This document shows, piece after piece, positions 36,331 through 48,413 of a stretch of 64,000 nucleotides of DNA. Origin of the DNA: Anaeramoeba flamelloides (lineage: Eukaryota; Metamonada; Anaeramoebidae); NCBI GenBank assembly GCA_027625915.1, contig JANTQA010000057.1, positions 11,284,001-11,348,000 on the forward strand, written 5' to 3'. The notes under the pieces were generated by a model. It was given only the letters and a program-made list of their open reading frames with translations, was not told where the DNA came from and searched no databases. How positions within the stretch are numbered: the stretch's first letter is position 1; every line of letters begins with the position of its first letter. The position numbers were made by a program, and so were the translations under genes.

Positions 36331-37521
36331 ATGACAGAAAAACAAAAAGACAAATCTACCATCTTAAAACAATACCACGGATTTAGTACTATATTTTAAA
36401 AACCTTCTTTTCGATCACAAATTGATCTTTAATGCCCATTCCTAACATTAACAAAACATTTAAATCTTTATGATTAAAAAAAAATAAAAAAAAATTAAAA
36501 ATTAAACACCTTAGGGGGAACATACGAAGGACCACAAATAAACTTGTCAAAAAAAATATCCTCAACAAAATTAGAAAACAATTTTGGTCGAAATATCCCA
36601 GTTTACCTTGATCCGAAAGGAAACTTTTATGATCTTTTTTATCTTCCGATCAATGAAAAAAATTCTGAAGAAGGAACAGCCAATTTCAGAAAAGGAGAGA
36701 TTCCAAATTACGAAGGTTTGTTTTCCAGTTTTAATTTCATTGTTCATTATTTAAGAAAAAAAAAAAAATATAGAAAAATTTGAAACAAGGGAAAAAATAA
36801 AAAAACACAAAAATTAAAAAAACATTATTTCTCTTTTTTACAAACAAAAATTGTTTTGAAAATACCCAAAAAACCTTACTTTCACACTGCTTCACCAAAA
36901 GAAAATGACTTGATTTTGAATGACGAGAACCAATCAAGAGAAAAAAAATTGAACCTTTATGAGTCGTGTGCATCAGAAGACATGAAAAATATACAACACT
37001 TCCCAAACCCGGATGACTTTAATACCTTTGAAGAGTTTGAACAAGCTGCACTCCTCTGGGAAGATCAAGTTCAAGAGTCTGCGGGGATATTACAGTTTCC
37101 CAAATTGATTAGTAGTCAGGTGTATTGTATTAAGGAATCAAAAACAGTAAGATCTTTATATTCTTTTGAAATAAGATTTTTATTTTTTTTTAATTTTTTA
37201 TCCTTTGTTTTATTATTTGAGTGAGGCAAAATCTAAAAATTCTACACTTGAACAATAAAAGACAAAAAGAGTTTTTGAAAAAATAAGAATAAGAATTTGT
37301 TCAACCCTAACGATTAATGACTGTACTTTTTTCTTTTTTACTGTTGAATCAAAAACTTTTTTTCTCTTTTTTTTTTTTTTGAAATTCGAGGATTTGGATA
37401 ACAACAATTTATCGTACAAGTTTGAAATTTTTCCTTATTTTTGAAAAACCCTCAAGGAAGGAGGTAAATTTTACAATTTTTAAAAAATTTCCGGAGAATT
37501 GGGAACTTTATAGATGCAAAA
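36331..37521 (+). CDS. N-terminal exons of a TF-x-EFE motif protein
   Basis: Exons 36331-36385, 36515-36715, 36902-37146 and 37391-about 37521 join in phase (donors GTACTA, GTTTGT, GTAAGA). The product starts MTEKQKDKSTILKQYHGF, then GGTYEGPQINLSKK, NFGRNIPVYLDPKGNFYD and NPDDFNTFEEFEQAALLW. The last motif recurs as YQTFDEYERAYRRW in the exon at 40901-42060, so both stretches probably belong to one gene or one family. In the fourth exon the frame shifts at a run of five T (37438-37442): before it SYKFEIFPY, after it FEKPSRKEVNFTIFKKFP. These read as one continuous segment if the run had four T. This is either a sequence error or a real lesion. Function is not known; a scaffold role is only a guess. 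Confidence 0.6.
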
Positions 37522-38074
37522 GTCCTTGTTTTCTGATCTATTTGTGTTTTAAAAAAATTAAATGTTGTCAAAATCAAGAATTATTGTTTTTTTTTTTTTT
37601 GTTGTTAAAGTGTTGGATTGTTTTGATGTATTGTAATAATTATATACTTTGTGTTTTATCAAAAAATATGAACATTAAATTGAACACAAGCATTGGCAAA
37701 CCTTTATTTTGAAAAATGTTCTTTTTTAAAAAACTTTTCAGCAGAACACATGTACAAAAAGTGATGTCTTTGTGTTTTAAGTTTTTGACTAAATTTCTTT
37801 TTTCCAAAAACTTTCAAGAACTCTTTTTTCTATAAATTTACCTTTCGATAATATACCCCCCCCAGAATAATGTCAAATTCAAACACTACAATGTAAGCAT
37901 AGAAGGATTTCAAACCCTAAATAAAAAAACCACAATTATTTCAAACACCCACAAAAACAAAATCTGATAAACAACAATTATTTCAATAAAGTTTCCCAAA
38001 CAATATTTAAATTTTTTGAAAAATAATAAAACACAAAAACATGGGTTATTGCACATACTGTACTGAAAAACAAG
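37522..38074. other. AT-rich stretch, possibly intronic
   Basis: No exon was found, apart from a 43-codon ATG frame beginning at 38041 (MGYCTYCTEKQDFLS) that runs into the repeat downstream. If the large-gene model holds, this is intron. Confidence 0.3.
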
Positions 38075-39790
38075 ATTTTTTGAGTACCACAGGATATTTA
38101 AACTTTAAAAACAAAAAACCATTCGCCGCTCTATTTGTGAAAAGAAAACGAAACCAAATTAAATCAGAGTGAAATCTTTCAAATTTTCGATTTTTTGAAC
38201 ATTTTTTGGATTCAATTTTTGGTTTTATTAAATTATGTTTTGGATCTAGAAATGTGTTTATACGAATCCTTAGAATTAACCAAATATCAAACCAAAAAAA
38301 AACCAGAAGAGGTGTGTTATTTAAACAAATCTTTTCTTTTTGAATACCAAATAAGAAAGATCACCTTACCCAATAAACTTGCTGAAATCAAGAATGAAAA
38401 AAAAAATTATCGATAAAAGCCTATATTTTCGATGATATTTCTTCTTTGTCATCTTAATTTGGGTGAGAAAACAAGTAATTGCCTTGGATTTCTTGCCCCA
38501 TTACTATTTATTATCATTTTACCAAAATGATTTTTTACAAATTTGCTTTCAAAATTATTTTTTTCAAATATTTTTATCAAACAATACCAAAACCAAGAAT
38601 AATACCATTTCAAAGATTAAACGAAAGGGGTTGAATTATCACAATCAAAAAATAACTACAAAAAACCCAATCCAAAGAAAAAGAAAATATAGTGAAAAAA
38701 TTGAAACAATGATTCAGAATTATTTTGAGCTCTAATTTTAATGGAAGAAAATAAATTTAATATAAAATCAACCAAATTTCATCCAATTAATCCTTTATTT
38801 CTGAAGAACAATTCAAAAAAAAATCCTATTTTCTTTAACCAAATCTAAATTAGATGGATTAAATTTAAATAGGATTTTAAAATTCATTATAGAAATTCGT
38901 TAGAAATAACAAGTAATTGATTTCTCAAAAATTTTTCAAATAACCGTTTTTTCATGAAGAAATTAAAATTAAAACCAAATGGAGAATAAGTAATTGTATC
39001 AAATTTTACCGATAAGATCAAAAATAAATGATTAGTTTTTTATTTTTTCTTGATCAATTTTTTCATTTTTATAGATTTCCATTTTTTTAGATTGGTATAT
39101 AAATATATTATAAACCATTTTCCAGGCAAATGTTCCCAGTTTTGGTACATGAATTACATCTATTTAAAGGTTTTGAATAGAGATTAGAAGAAAAAATATA
39201 ATTGTGGAAATTTCAAAATTGAAATCTTTTTCCCACATTTTGATTTTTTTTACTTTTTTTTTTTTTCAATTTTTTGAGATTACGGGTAATTCATTTGCTA
39301 ATTTTTTTTATTGCAATACTGATAGTCACTTTGTAAAAACGTGTAATTCTAATGTTATTTAAACAAAGCGAAAATGATTTTAGAGAAATAACTATTTTGA
39401 TTTCTATTGGAATTTTATTTGATCACCAATAGAAGATCAAAATGAGCATTTTTGTTTTTATCAATATAGTTACATAAGAATTTGGGTTTTCTATTTTTTA
39501 AGAAAATATTTTGATTTATTAGATTTATTTCATACATATATCAACTATTCATCGAGGGTATTATTCTACTTATTTCTTATTTTCTTTTCAAAGGGTCAAT
39601 TAAAAAAAATAATTAACATTTGAAAAAAAAGTTTTTTTCTATGGACTTCTTTGACTGAAACAAAGTTTACTATGCATATCTGAAACTCTCCTATTTATTA
39701 AAAAATTCATTTATTTGGTTAAATAAATGATTTTAATGATTCAATTTCAAAGAAATGGCGACTCCCAAAATTGGTAAAATGTACCTACTC
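38075..39790 (+). repeat. Dispersed repeat R2, copy 2
   Basis: It is a diverged, same-orientation relative of 6640-8290. Its right part (39165-39660) is also related to 45410-45800 and 61670-62040 (GATTAGAAGAAAAAAAT, GATCAAAATGANCATT). Protein-like frames survive at 38041-38172 and 38195-38416 (DLEMCLYESLELTKYQT), so this may be a decayed element with a gene of unknown type. Confidence 0.55.
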
Positions 39791-40160
39791 CCCTTAATTT
39801 AAAACAAGTTTTAATTCAAGTTTTGATAACATGTTTCTCTCTATTCCAAATAACAATTTTATACTTTTAGAAATAAAAAGTTTTTGAAGATAGCATAAAA
39901 AAATTTATCTATAGATAACAATCATTGGATGTGTATTTATTTTAATACACGTTTTTTTATTTATTTTTTATTTACACACTTATTTTTTCTAACCCCCTCA
40001 ATCAAAAAATAGAGTACCTATACTTGGTTAACCAATAAAAATTCATATTTCTCTTTGTAATATTAATCCAATTTCAAATTAATATGCTTTTATTTATGTT
40101 TTAAAAATTATCCAAAGTATTTCCACAAATATTTTCTTAGAGATTTTAGTCGCTTTATTA

Positions 40161-40220
40161 CAGTAGGTTCCACTTTTAATACATAAACTCTCACTGTTTA
40201 TATAAAAGTGTAACTGACTG
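40161..40220. mobile_element. Mariner-like MITE, copy 4, reduced to its ends
   Basis: TA, then CAGTAGGTTCCACTTTTAAT, then only about 25 bp before the complementary end and TA. It is an internally deleted 60-bp copy. A separate internal piece of the same family lies just downstream at 40263-40420. Confidence 0.65.
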
Positions 40221-40262
40221 TATTTATTTATCAACAATTCTCATATTTTTTTTTTATCATTC

Positions 40263-40420
40263 CAGATACAAACTTTTAACTAAATTTAAAGGACAGAAAA
40301 ATCTCAAATTAAGGCACAGAATTCAAATTCTAATAAAATAATTTGTCAAAAAAAAAAAATTTTCAAAAAATGTGCTTAATTTGAGATTTTTCTGTACCTT
40401 AAATAGCATTAAGATAATTT
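40263..40420. mobile_element. Mariner-like MITE fragment without outer ends
   Basis: It carries the family interior (ACAAACTTTTAACTAAATTT, AATCTCAAATTAAGGCACAG) and an inverted partner (TGTGCTTAATTTGAGATTTT), but not the CAG termini. Confidence 0.6.
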
Positions 40421-40900
40421 TGGTGTTGTTATATATCTAAATAATAAATAATAAAAAAAATACAGAAATTTTTGCAGAAGATATAATAACCGAAAAAAAA
40501 AAAAAATAAATAAAAAAATCAAAACAACAAATGAAAAAAATTTTTACTTTTCATTAATGGATATTAAAAAGAATAACAAAAATACAATCATTTAATATTT
40601 TCTAATTTGAATGATTAAAATAAAAAAAATAAAAAAAGTAGTATATATTATAATATACCTATACCCATCCAAACATACAGATGTATTGCTATATAATTAA
40701 GAACATTACTAAAAATAACGATAATTTTAAATTTTCAAGCAAGATCTTGGGGATTAATTTATTGAATCTATTTTCATTAATTATTTGATTAATTTATATT
40801 TATTTTACTTATAATTATACATTTTACACAATCAAATTTCTAACAAATTAAATTAAATAATTCAAAAAAAAATGAAATTAAAAAAAGAAAATTTATACAG

Positions 40901-42670
40901 AAACCGATCCAAAAACTGAAACTGAAACTGATATGGGCACTGATTTGGTAACTGAGACTGATTTAGTAACTGAGACTGAAGGATATGGCGACTTTGATGA
41001 CGAGACTATTCATGAATTTAAATTCCAAGAAGACACACCAATTTTAAAAACAAATGAAGAATTGAAAATTTACAAAATGCTTGAAACAGGAAACACCGAT
41101 CATAATGATATCAAAAAAGAAGAATTTTCGATTGATATACGAACCGTTTTAATGGGGACTGATCCATGGGATGCGACACTTGTGCCACCAGAGCCAAAGG
41201 CCAAATATTATCAAACCTTTGATGAGTATGAACGAGCGTATCGAAGATGGTCCAAAATTGTAGTTGAACAAGTGAAATACGTCCCGATGCATGCAAGGCA
41301 ATTGCAACAACAGGCATTATTAAAGCCGTATAAAAAGAAATTACAAAAAAAGCGATCAAACCAATTTAAGAATTTTGTTCGTGATCATTCCTCCTGGAAA
41401 CAGACTGTTATTGAAAAAATCCAAGAACAACAACCATTCCATCAAGATTTTAATACATTTGAAAGAAATAATGTACGTGATCATAAAATTAACTCAATAT
41501 TTCATCAACCAAAAAAGAAAATCCATAAAATCAAACAAGTCGGGAGACAATCATCATTTGCATCAATCCTCCCGCCACCACTCCCGCCACCCAACATTGC
41601 ACCACCAAGATTCAAAATCAAAAACAATATGATTGGGCTCTATTCAGACCTACCTGAAAAGACGAAAGAAAAATTAAATAACATTTTTGGCTCGTTAAAC
41701 AAGAAAATTGAAAATAATCAAAATTTATATTTTGATAACCATAAGCCATTGCTTGGACAATATAAAGCCATTTTTTCAAAGCCAATCAAATCTAATCAAT
41801 TAAATAATTTTTGTTATTTCCGCAAGGATATTAAAGATAAGGAAGTTGAAAAACAAAGATACCTTGCACCTCTTACGTTGAATAAGAAAGAAGTTTCCTT
41901 TATCGTTCCAATATATGAATTAAAAAACTCAATCAAATGGTCAAAAATTCAGGATTTAAACCAATTATCAAGCTTTGAAGAAAAAATCAATTTATTAGAT
42001 TATTCTTTTAGATTTAAAAAATTTTATTCAAGGCATAATATACATAAAATCCCAGTTGATGTAATGGTTCCTTTTATTTATTTTGACTTGGTTCTTGAAC
42101 ACTTTATTATATATAGTTACTAATTTCTGTTATCCTTGATCTTTTTTTTTCTTTTTTCTTTCTTTTTCTTTCAATTTTTTTTTTTTTTCTTTATTTTTAT
42201 ATTTGTTTTTTTTTTTTTTTTTCGTATATTAATTTATTATTTATTCATAGCATAATAAGAATTTGATGAAAAAAGCAAAAAAAATTTTAAAACAAAGATC
42301 ATTGGGATTTGATCATATTAAAAAATTATTATTCTTGGGACAATTTTATGATGACTTTAAGTCTTTGTTTCAACAAAAAAAGAAAATGAAACAATATAGA
42401 AAATCTTTATTAGGACAAATAAATGCAAAGAATTTCTTTGATTTAATTGAAATTTTTGATGAAACGATGAATAAAAATATCCATACTAATTTAACGTTAT
42501 ATATTTCAACAATAATGCAATCAGAAATGGGTTATTCAATATTATCTGCATGTATTAAAAAAAAAAATTTAAAGGCATTATATTTGATTACCTATTCATT
42601 GCAATATTTTGATGTTATCCCAGTTTCAATTTTCCCAGCATTTAATCAAATTTTTGATCTAATGAAACTA
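40901..42670 (+). CDS. Exons of a TF-x-EYE motif protein, middle part
   Basis: Exon 40901-42060 follows an acceptor ending ATACAG and has no start of its own, so an upstream exon is expected. It encodes acidic Thr-Glu repeats (TETETDMGTDLVTETD), the motif YQTFDEYERAYRRWSK at about 41212-41259, a proline tract (LPPPLPPPNIAPP) at 41571-41609 that could bind SH3 or profilin, and a Lys-rich end. I place the donor at GTAATG (42061), in phase 0, ahead of the in-frame stop. Exon 42251-42670 then begins HNKNLMKKAKKILKQR and is strongly helical (TLYISTIMQSEMGYSILS), ending at a GTAAAC donor in phase 0. The helical part resembles armadillo-type repeats, by pattern only. The family is not recognised. 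Confidence 0.65.
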
Positions 42671-43832
42671 GTAAACTCTTTTTTTCCTTTCTTTTTTTCT
42701 TTATTTATTTGTTTATTTCTTTCATTTTCCCGTTCATTATTTCATTCCTTATCTGTTTATGAATTAATTTATTTGTTAACCTATATATTATGTCTTAAAG
42801 TACCATTCCTCTGATTTTTTAAAATAACGAATTTTGATTCAGATTTTTAAAACTCATAATTTAATTTTTTATTCTCTAGTTTTTTTAAAATAGAAATTAT
42901 ATTAGGTTTAAAATTAAAAAACAAATTTTTTTCTGATCTACTAATATGGAGATTTCCATGACCTTGAAAAAAAATTAGAAAATTAATATTTACATAAACA
43001 CCTTTCAAAAAACATTTCTCATAAACTGATTAACTAATACACACTTTCAAAATGATTTAATTTTAATAATAAGATAAAATAAAAATATTAAAAATTTTTT
43101 AAAAGAAAAGATAATTATCCACAAGTGGAAACATGAAGTATCTTTTTTTAAAGATATCATATTGACCCCACTATTTTTAATTTCCAAAATTTACAATTAA
43201 AGTTATCATTTTAAAAATGAACGAAACTTTTCAATAAATAATTTTAAAAAAAAAAAAAAGTTGAAAAGGTTTGTTTAAAAATTAAAACTAAATTTTGATT
43301 TTGAAAAATTCATTTTTTTAATCTCAAAATTTAAATAAAATCTGTCTAAATTTAAATTTTAAGTTACAAATTTGAATAAAACATTAAGAAATGTAAAGAT
43401 TATGTTTCTATGATTTTTTTATTAATTCTGATTTTATTTTTAAAAACCAAATTAATGATACAACCCAAACTTGAAAATTTTTGCGAATGATTCATTAATA
43501 ATTTTTTTAAATTATTGTTTTTTATTATCTACTTGCATAAAAAAATTATTTATATAGCACATAATATCTATGTTATCAAAGTGTTATATATTTTGAAAGT
43601 GTGATAAATTTTGATCGAAACTCATTCAACTAATAATAACATCCATTATATACATTTTTTCACAAAAAAACAACAAAATTTTATCTCATTTTTTTTTGTT
43701 ATAAATGGTGTTAAATATGTTGTAACATATTTTAAGTATTATAAATCTAAAACATACTATTTATTTTTTTTTAAACACAAACTTTTTATTTGTGAAATTT
43801 CAAGTAAATAATTTTTGATAACTACAGATTAG
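42671..43832. other. AT-rich stretch, probably intronic
   Basis: Starts with a consensus donor and then a T-rich tract. No exon or repeat partner is seen up to 43832; the frame at 43611-43811 is weak. Confidence 0.3.
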
Positions 43833-44152
43833 AAAGATATTAGAACTCTTAGAAGTTTAGCATTATATTGTAGTTGTTGTGGAATGATTTTGAGAATTCC
43901 CTTGTATTATGAGGCAAAGTTTGAAAATTTTCTGATCTTCTTATTTCCAATTCTAAAAAAGTAAAATAAGAAGTATTTTACTAATAAAATTGACTATAAA
44001 TATTATGTTTAAAGTTATTTAACAGTACTTTTAAAAAATTTTTGCGACGTTGTTTAATTGATAACACTGAGATTAGCGAATGTCTCAATTTCAAATCAAT
44101 TGAACACATATTTTGGTCCAAGGAACCAAAATACTTTTTCAAGAATAACTAA
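43833..44152 (+). CDS. Two further exon candidates of the same gene
   Basis: 43833-43960 (KDIRTLRSLALYCSCCGM, then PLYYEAKFENFLIFLFPI) enters in phase 0, matching the exit of the exon at 42251-42670, and leaves in phase 2 at GTAAAA. 44026-44152 enters in phase 2 after TTTAACAG and reads TFKKFLRRCLIDNTEISE, then HIFWSKEPKYFF, to a TAA. The phase agreement at both joins supports a true continuation. The stop could be the end of the gene or could be avoided by another donor. Confidence 0.4.
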
Positions 44153-44775
44153 AAAAAAAGCACTTGATAAATTGGGGGAATGTTTGAAAAAGGAATAAAT
44201 TCCATTTCTTTATTCAAAACAATGTCTAAAGATCAAACATTGTTTTTTTCTCATTTTGAAAAAAAAAAACAATATCATTTTTAAAAAAAAATTTTATTTG
44301 TGTTTTCTTTTTTCTTCAAAAGAAAAAGAGAGAAGAGACAATTTATAAGAGGTTTTGGAAAGGTGAAAAAAATAAATGATCATTTTTGAAAAAAAAAGAA
44401 AAAAAAAACATTTTTTTTTACTATGCCAAGTCAAGAAATTTTAGAGGAATGTTCAAAATCAGTCATTGTTAAGAACAAATAGTACATGCAGTTTTTTAGG
44501 TTTGATTGTTTTCGAGAACAGGTTAACAAATGGGGAATAAAAAAGGATAGATAGATCTCATTGAAAAGATGGACGATCTAGTTTGTCTCTCTAAAATTTA
44601 AACCAAGTTTTTTCACCAATGATGAAAATGTAAAATTTAAATTCAATACTTTTCGTTAACTCCATTCAGAAGAATAAGATCTTTTGCAGAACAAAGTTCT
44701 TCAAAGTACCATAAAAAATAACAAATTAGTAGTTTTGGTTAAATTTGTTTTTTTTTTTTTGTTTCGACATGTAAG
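44153..44775. other. Exon-like pieces, unresolved
   Basis: Short plus-strand stretches look coding (DLIEKMDDLVCLSKI near 44563; RIRSFAEQSSSK near 44672) but I could not join them in phase. They may be further exons of the large gene, or its decayed parts. Confidence 0.25.
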
Positions 44776-46150
44776 ATCCTGAGTTCCAAAAATATATAGC
44801 ATCTCATATTGTTTCATTAGTTCAACAATCACCTTTTTATAATTCTTCGTTTTGAATTGGCCTTCCAGACTCAAAATAATGATATTGTTCTGGTGCTAAG
44901 ATGATATCCATCGTTGTTCTTCGAACTCCTCAATATCATCTTATATCACTTCCAAACAATCTCATTCTTTTCGTTCTTCCAGACCAAAACTCAGATTATA
45001 ACAAGGAGATTGTTTCCAAATCAAAACAACAAACATAGTAATATAAAACGTTATAAAATCCAGATTCAAAATAAAACAAATTATGTATATATAGAATTAC
45101 ATAATAGATGCTATGGAAATTGGTTTACTGGTAATATTCATAATACAAAAATATTTTTAATTTAAAAATGATCTTTATTAAAAAAAAAATTTAAAAGAAT
45201 TTAAATTTAATACTTTCCATTGTCTTTACACCCAAAATATTAAAGAAAAATAAACAAATAATATAAATCATTTAAAATCAACTCTTTTCCAGTCAACAAG
45301 TTGCACAGTTATAATGAACGAATTAAATTTGTTTAAAGAATTTGCAAGATTATTAGAAAAAAAATTTATTTCGGGAAATTTCAAAATAGAATTCAAAATT
45401 TCAATCAGTTTTGATTTTTATATTTTTTCAATTTTTCATTTATTCATACCAAATTATATTTGCAATTTTTTTTTTTATTTCAAGATCTATAGTCACTTGG
45501 TAAAAATGTGTTATTCTAATGTTATTTAAAGAGTGGGGGTGATTATTGAAAAATCGAATTGATTTTGATTGAAATTTTATTTGATCTTCAATAGGAAGAT
45601 CAAAATGAACATTGTTGTTTTTTTTTTAAAGTGATTCATTAAGAATTTTATTTTTTCAATTTTCAAGAAAATATATGGTTTGTTAGACTTATTTAATACA
45701 TATACCAACTATTCTCAAATGTTTATTGTTCTACTTAATTCTTATTTTTTCTTCAAAGGTTAATTATAAAAAATAATTGATATTTGGATTTTTTTTTTCG
45801 ACACTTTGACAAAAATAAAGTTTAGAATAATAATTATAAAATGGTATAAAAATGTTAAAATGATTATTCGTATTATTAAAAAGGCTTTTCTGTCTTTGTT
45901 GTTTTGATTTGGAAACAATCACCTTGTTATTTTACGAATTTTGCTCTGGAAAAATGAATAAAATGATATTATTTGAAATAATATAAGACAATATTGATAA
46001 GTTCGAAGAACGACGATTAATATCCTCTTAGCACCAGAAAAATATCATTATTTTGGGTCTGGAAGGGGATCCAAAACGAAGAATTATAACTAGGTGATTG
46101 TTGAACAAATGAAACAATATGAGGTGCTATATATTTTTGGAACTCAGGAT
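44776..46150. repeat. Inverted duplication of an exon-like segment
   Basis: 44776-45038 (plus) and 45890-46150 (minus) are reverse-complement copies, about 260 bp each, sharing ATCCTGAGTTCCAAAAATAT, GGTGCTAAGA and GATTGTTTCCAAATCAAAAC. Both encode PEFQKYIA(S/P)HIVS(L/F)VQQS in the direction of their own strand, and the minus copy follows an acceptor-like TTGTTGTAG. The 850 bp between them holds an exon candidate from 45293 (NELNLFKEFARLLEKKF) and an R2 fragment at 45410-45800. What the peptide belongs to is unknown. Confidence 0.7.
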
Positions 46151-47039
46151 ATAACTCTACAACAACAAAAAACACAATAAAAACACAAACAAACAAAAAA
46201 TAGTAAAAAATAATTGGCATTTGTATTGTTTGCTTTGAATTAAATCTTATTTATTTTCCTGGTAAATTTTAAATTTGAACGAATCAATTATCATTTTCAT
46301 CTTGATACCAAAATAATATCAAAGAGAATGATTTTACTTTAATTTGTTAGAATAGAACACTTTTAAAATTTTAATTAATATTTTTTAGTTTTTTTGAATA
46401 GGTTTTAATTTGTTGAATAAGAAAAATATTTTTTGAAAACATTAAAAATCACAATAACTATTTTACTATTCTATTTTTAAAAATATGAGAATGGGTTTGT
46501 CTTTTAGAATAAATTTGAAATTTATAATTACCAAATAAACTTCAATATAAACTAAAATTCAAAATTTTCCACACAAATAAAACAGTAAAGAATCACAATA
46601 ATACAATTTCATTCAATTTGGAAATAATTTTGATTTTTTAAACAATATGAAAATCATTTTTTCCTCTTTTTGTTTTTTTGTTTTCATTTCATTTTATCAA
46701 ATTACATAATAATTTACCTCTATCTAGAATTTTTTTCGAATGATTAATATTAAGTTCAAGTTGAATATATTTAAATCAAAAAAAAAAACACAAAAAAAAT
46801 TAGTTGATGGTATCTAATCATTTGATCGATCAATATTTTTTAATAAATTTAAACAAATTTACCAATCCATTTTTTTATTATGCTCACTCCTCATTTTTGA
46901 AAGTAGTTTTTTTATTAGTATTGATAATTATTTATTTTTTGAGTAAATTTATATAATATGGCTAACATTCCAATTATTTAGTGAATGGTTCTAATTTGAT
47001 AATTTCTCTATAATTTATTTAACAAGATATTTTTTCAAA
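46151..47039. other. AT-rich stretch with a repeat fragment
   Basis: 46735-46910 is an inverted, diverged copy of 29790-29960 and includes a 29-bp identical run, at 46806-46834 against 29861-29889, that contains ATTGATCGATCAAATGATTA. No gene was found. Confidence 0.5.
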
Positions 47040-47440
47040 AAACTGAATTTTGATGTGTCAAAAATTTTGAATTAGATTTTATTGTTAAGTGTTAAATGAA
47101 AGAATTATTTAATCTGTTAATAAAATAGAATTTTGAAGTGGCTAAATTTGTAATTTCCAATTCAATGTTTGTCTGAAAAAAAATTGAATTAGATTTTATT
47201 CCTGTTAAGGGTTAAATGTAAGAATCATTTAATCTGGTAATGAGTGAATTTTGAATAGATTAAATTTGAGAATTCTTTCGTGACTAAATTCGTGATTAAA
47301 TTTGTAACTTCCAATTTAAATAGCACCTAAAATAGACATAGCCATTAGAAATATTTGAAACTTAATTTAGTTTTCTAAAAATTTTGAATTAGAATTTCGT
47401 TTAGCTATGAATTTCTTACGATTAAATTCCAATTTTAAAA
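47040..47440. repeat. Degenerate tandem repeat
   Basis: Three to four diverged units of roughly 100-120 bp start with GAATTTTGANNNGNNTAAAT and include TTGAATTAGATTTTATT and GTTAAATGNAAGAATNATTT. It is non-coding. Confidence 0.55.
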
Positions 47441-47454
47441 AAATTTCATTTTAT

Positions 47455-48027
47455 TATTGATGGAAGAAGTGTAAATTACACTCTAGATGTCCTTTTACTT
47501 AAATTTCCTCAAAGGAAATTTAAGCGTAAAATCATAGATTTCACGATTGTTCAAGGGAAAAACATACCCAATAATGTTTTATGTTTAAAAAAAAAAGCAA
47601 AAAATTGAAAAGAAAAAAGCAAAAAGAAAAAAAAAAAAAAAAAAAAAGAAATTTAAAAAGGGTTTATAAGAAGCAATTGGTAAAAAATCAAAAAAAAAAA
47701 AAAACCAATGCTATCTTTAATTAAGAACTCCCAAAATCACAGCCACGATACTTTTGGTTGATTTAATAATTTGATAATTGATCATGAAGTTTCATTTGTG
47801 AATTGTTGTTTAATTGTTGTAATTTCTTTTCTTTTTTTTTTTTTTGATCTTATTTGCTTTCAACCTTTGGTCATTTTAGCCTTTGCTTTTTTGTTTTTAT
47901 TTTCAAGTTACTCATACTTTCGTGTTTCAGTGTCACAGTATTAGAAAGTAACCACTTGATCTTTTTCCTTTGTAACTCTTCTTCCTAATTTTAAGAAGAT
48001 TCAGCTAGGGGAAAAATGGAAAAAAAT
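47455..48027 (+). repeat. Dispersed repeat R6, copy 1
   Basis: It is collinear with 55312-55882 in the same orientation from TTGATGGAAGAAGTGTAAAT to TTTTAAGAAGATTC and GGGGAAAAATGGA. Near the left end is a perfect small hairpin, CTTAAATTTCC with GGAAATTTAAG. The middle is A-rich. Both copies end in an A-rich run, as retroposed sequences often do, but no promoter boxes are recognised. Confidence 0.7.
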
Positions 48028-48413
48028 AAAAAAATTTCATTTTATCTCCAAGTTCAATATGGGAGAGTTCTAATTAATGATACAATTTACTTTTTGAATT
48101 AATTTGTGAACATGATTTTTTTATTTTTTAACCAATTTTTGTGGAAGAATATTTTGGGAAATTGAAATAAAAAATATTTTCATTTACAAATTGAAAAATG
48201 ACAGTAGTATAAAATTTCAATTTGAAAATAACCTTAAAAGCGATACAATGAATTTTAATTTTTTATTTAACTTTGATTTTTTATTTTATTTTTTTTTAAT
48301 TATTAAAATCTAATTTTTTTTTTTTTTTTCTAATATTAAATTTATAATTCAAAAAATCAAAAAAAAAAAACAAAAAAAAAAATAAAAAAAAAATAAAAAA
48401 TTATTTTAAAAAG

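Noticed and set aside
41111-41359. 82-codon minus-strand frame with hydrophobic runs
   Set aside because: Opposite the coding exon 40901-42060; codon pattern supports the plus strand.
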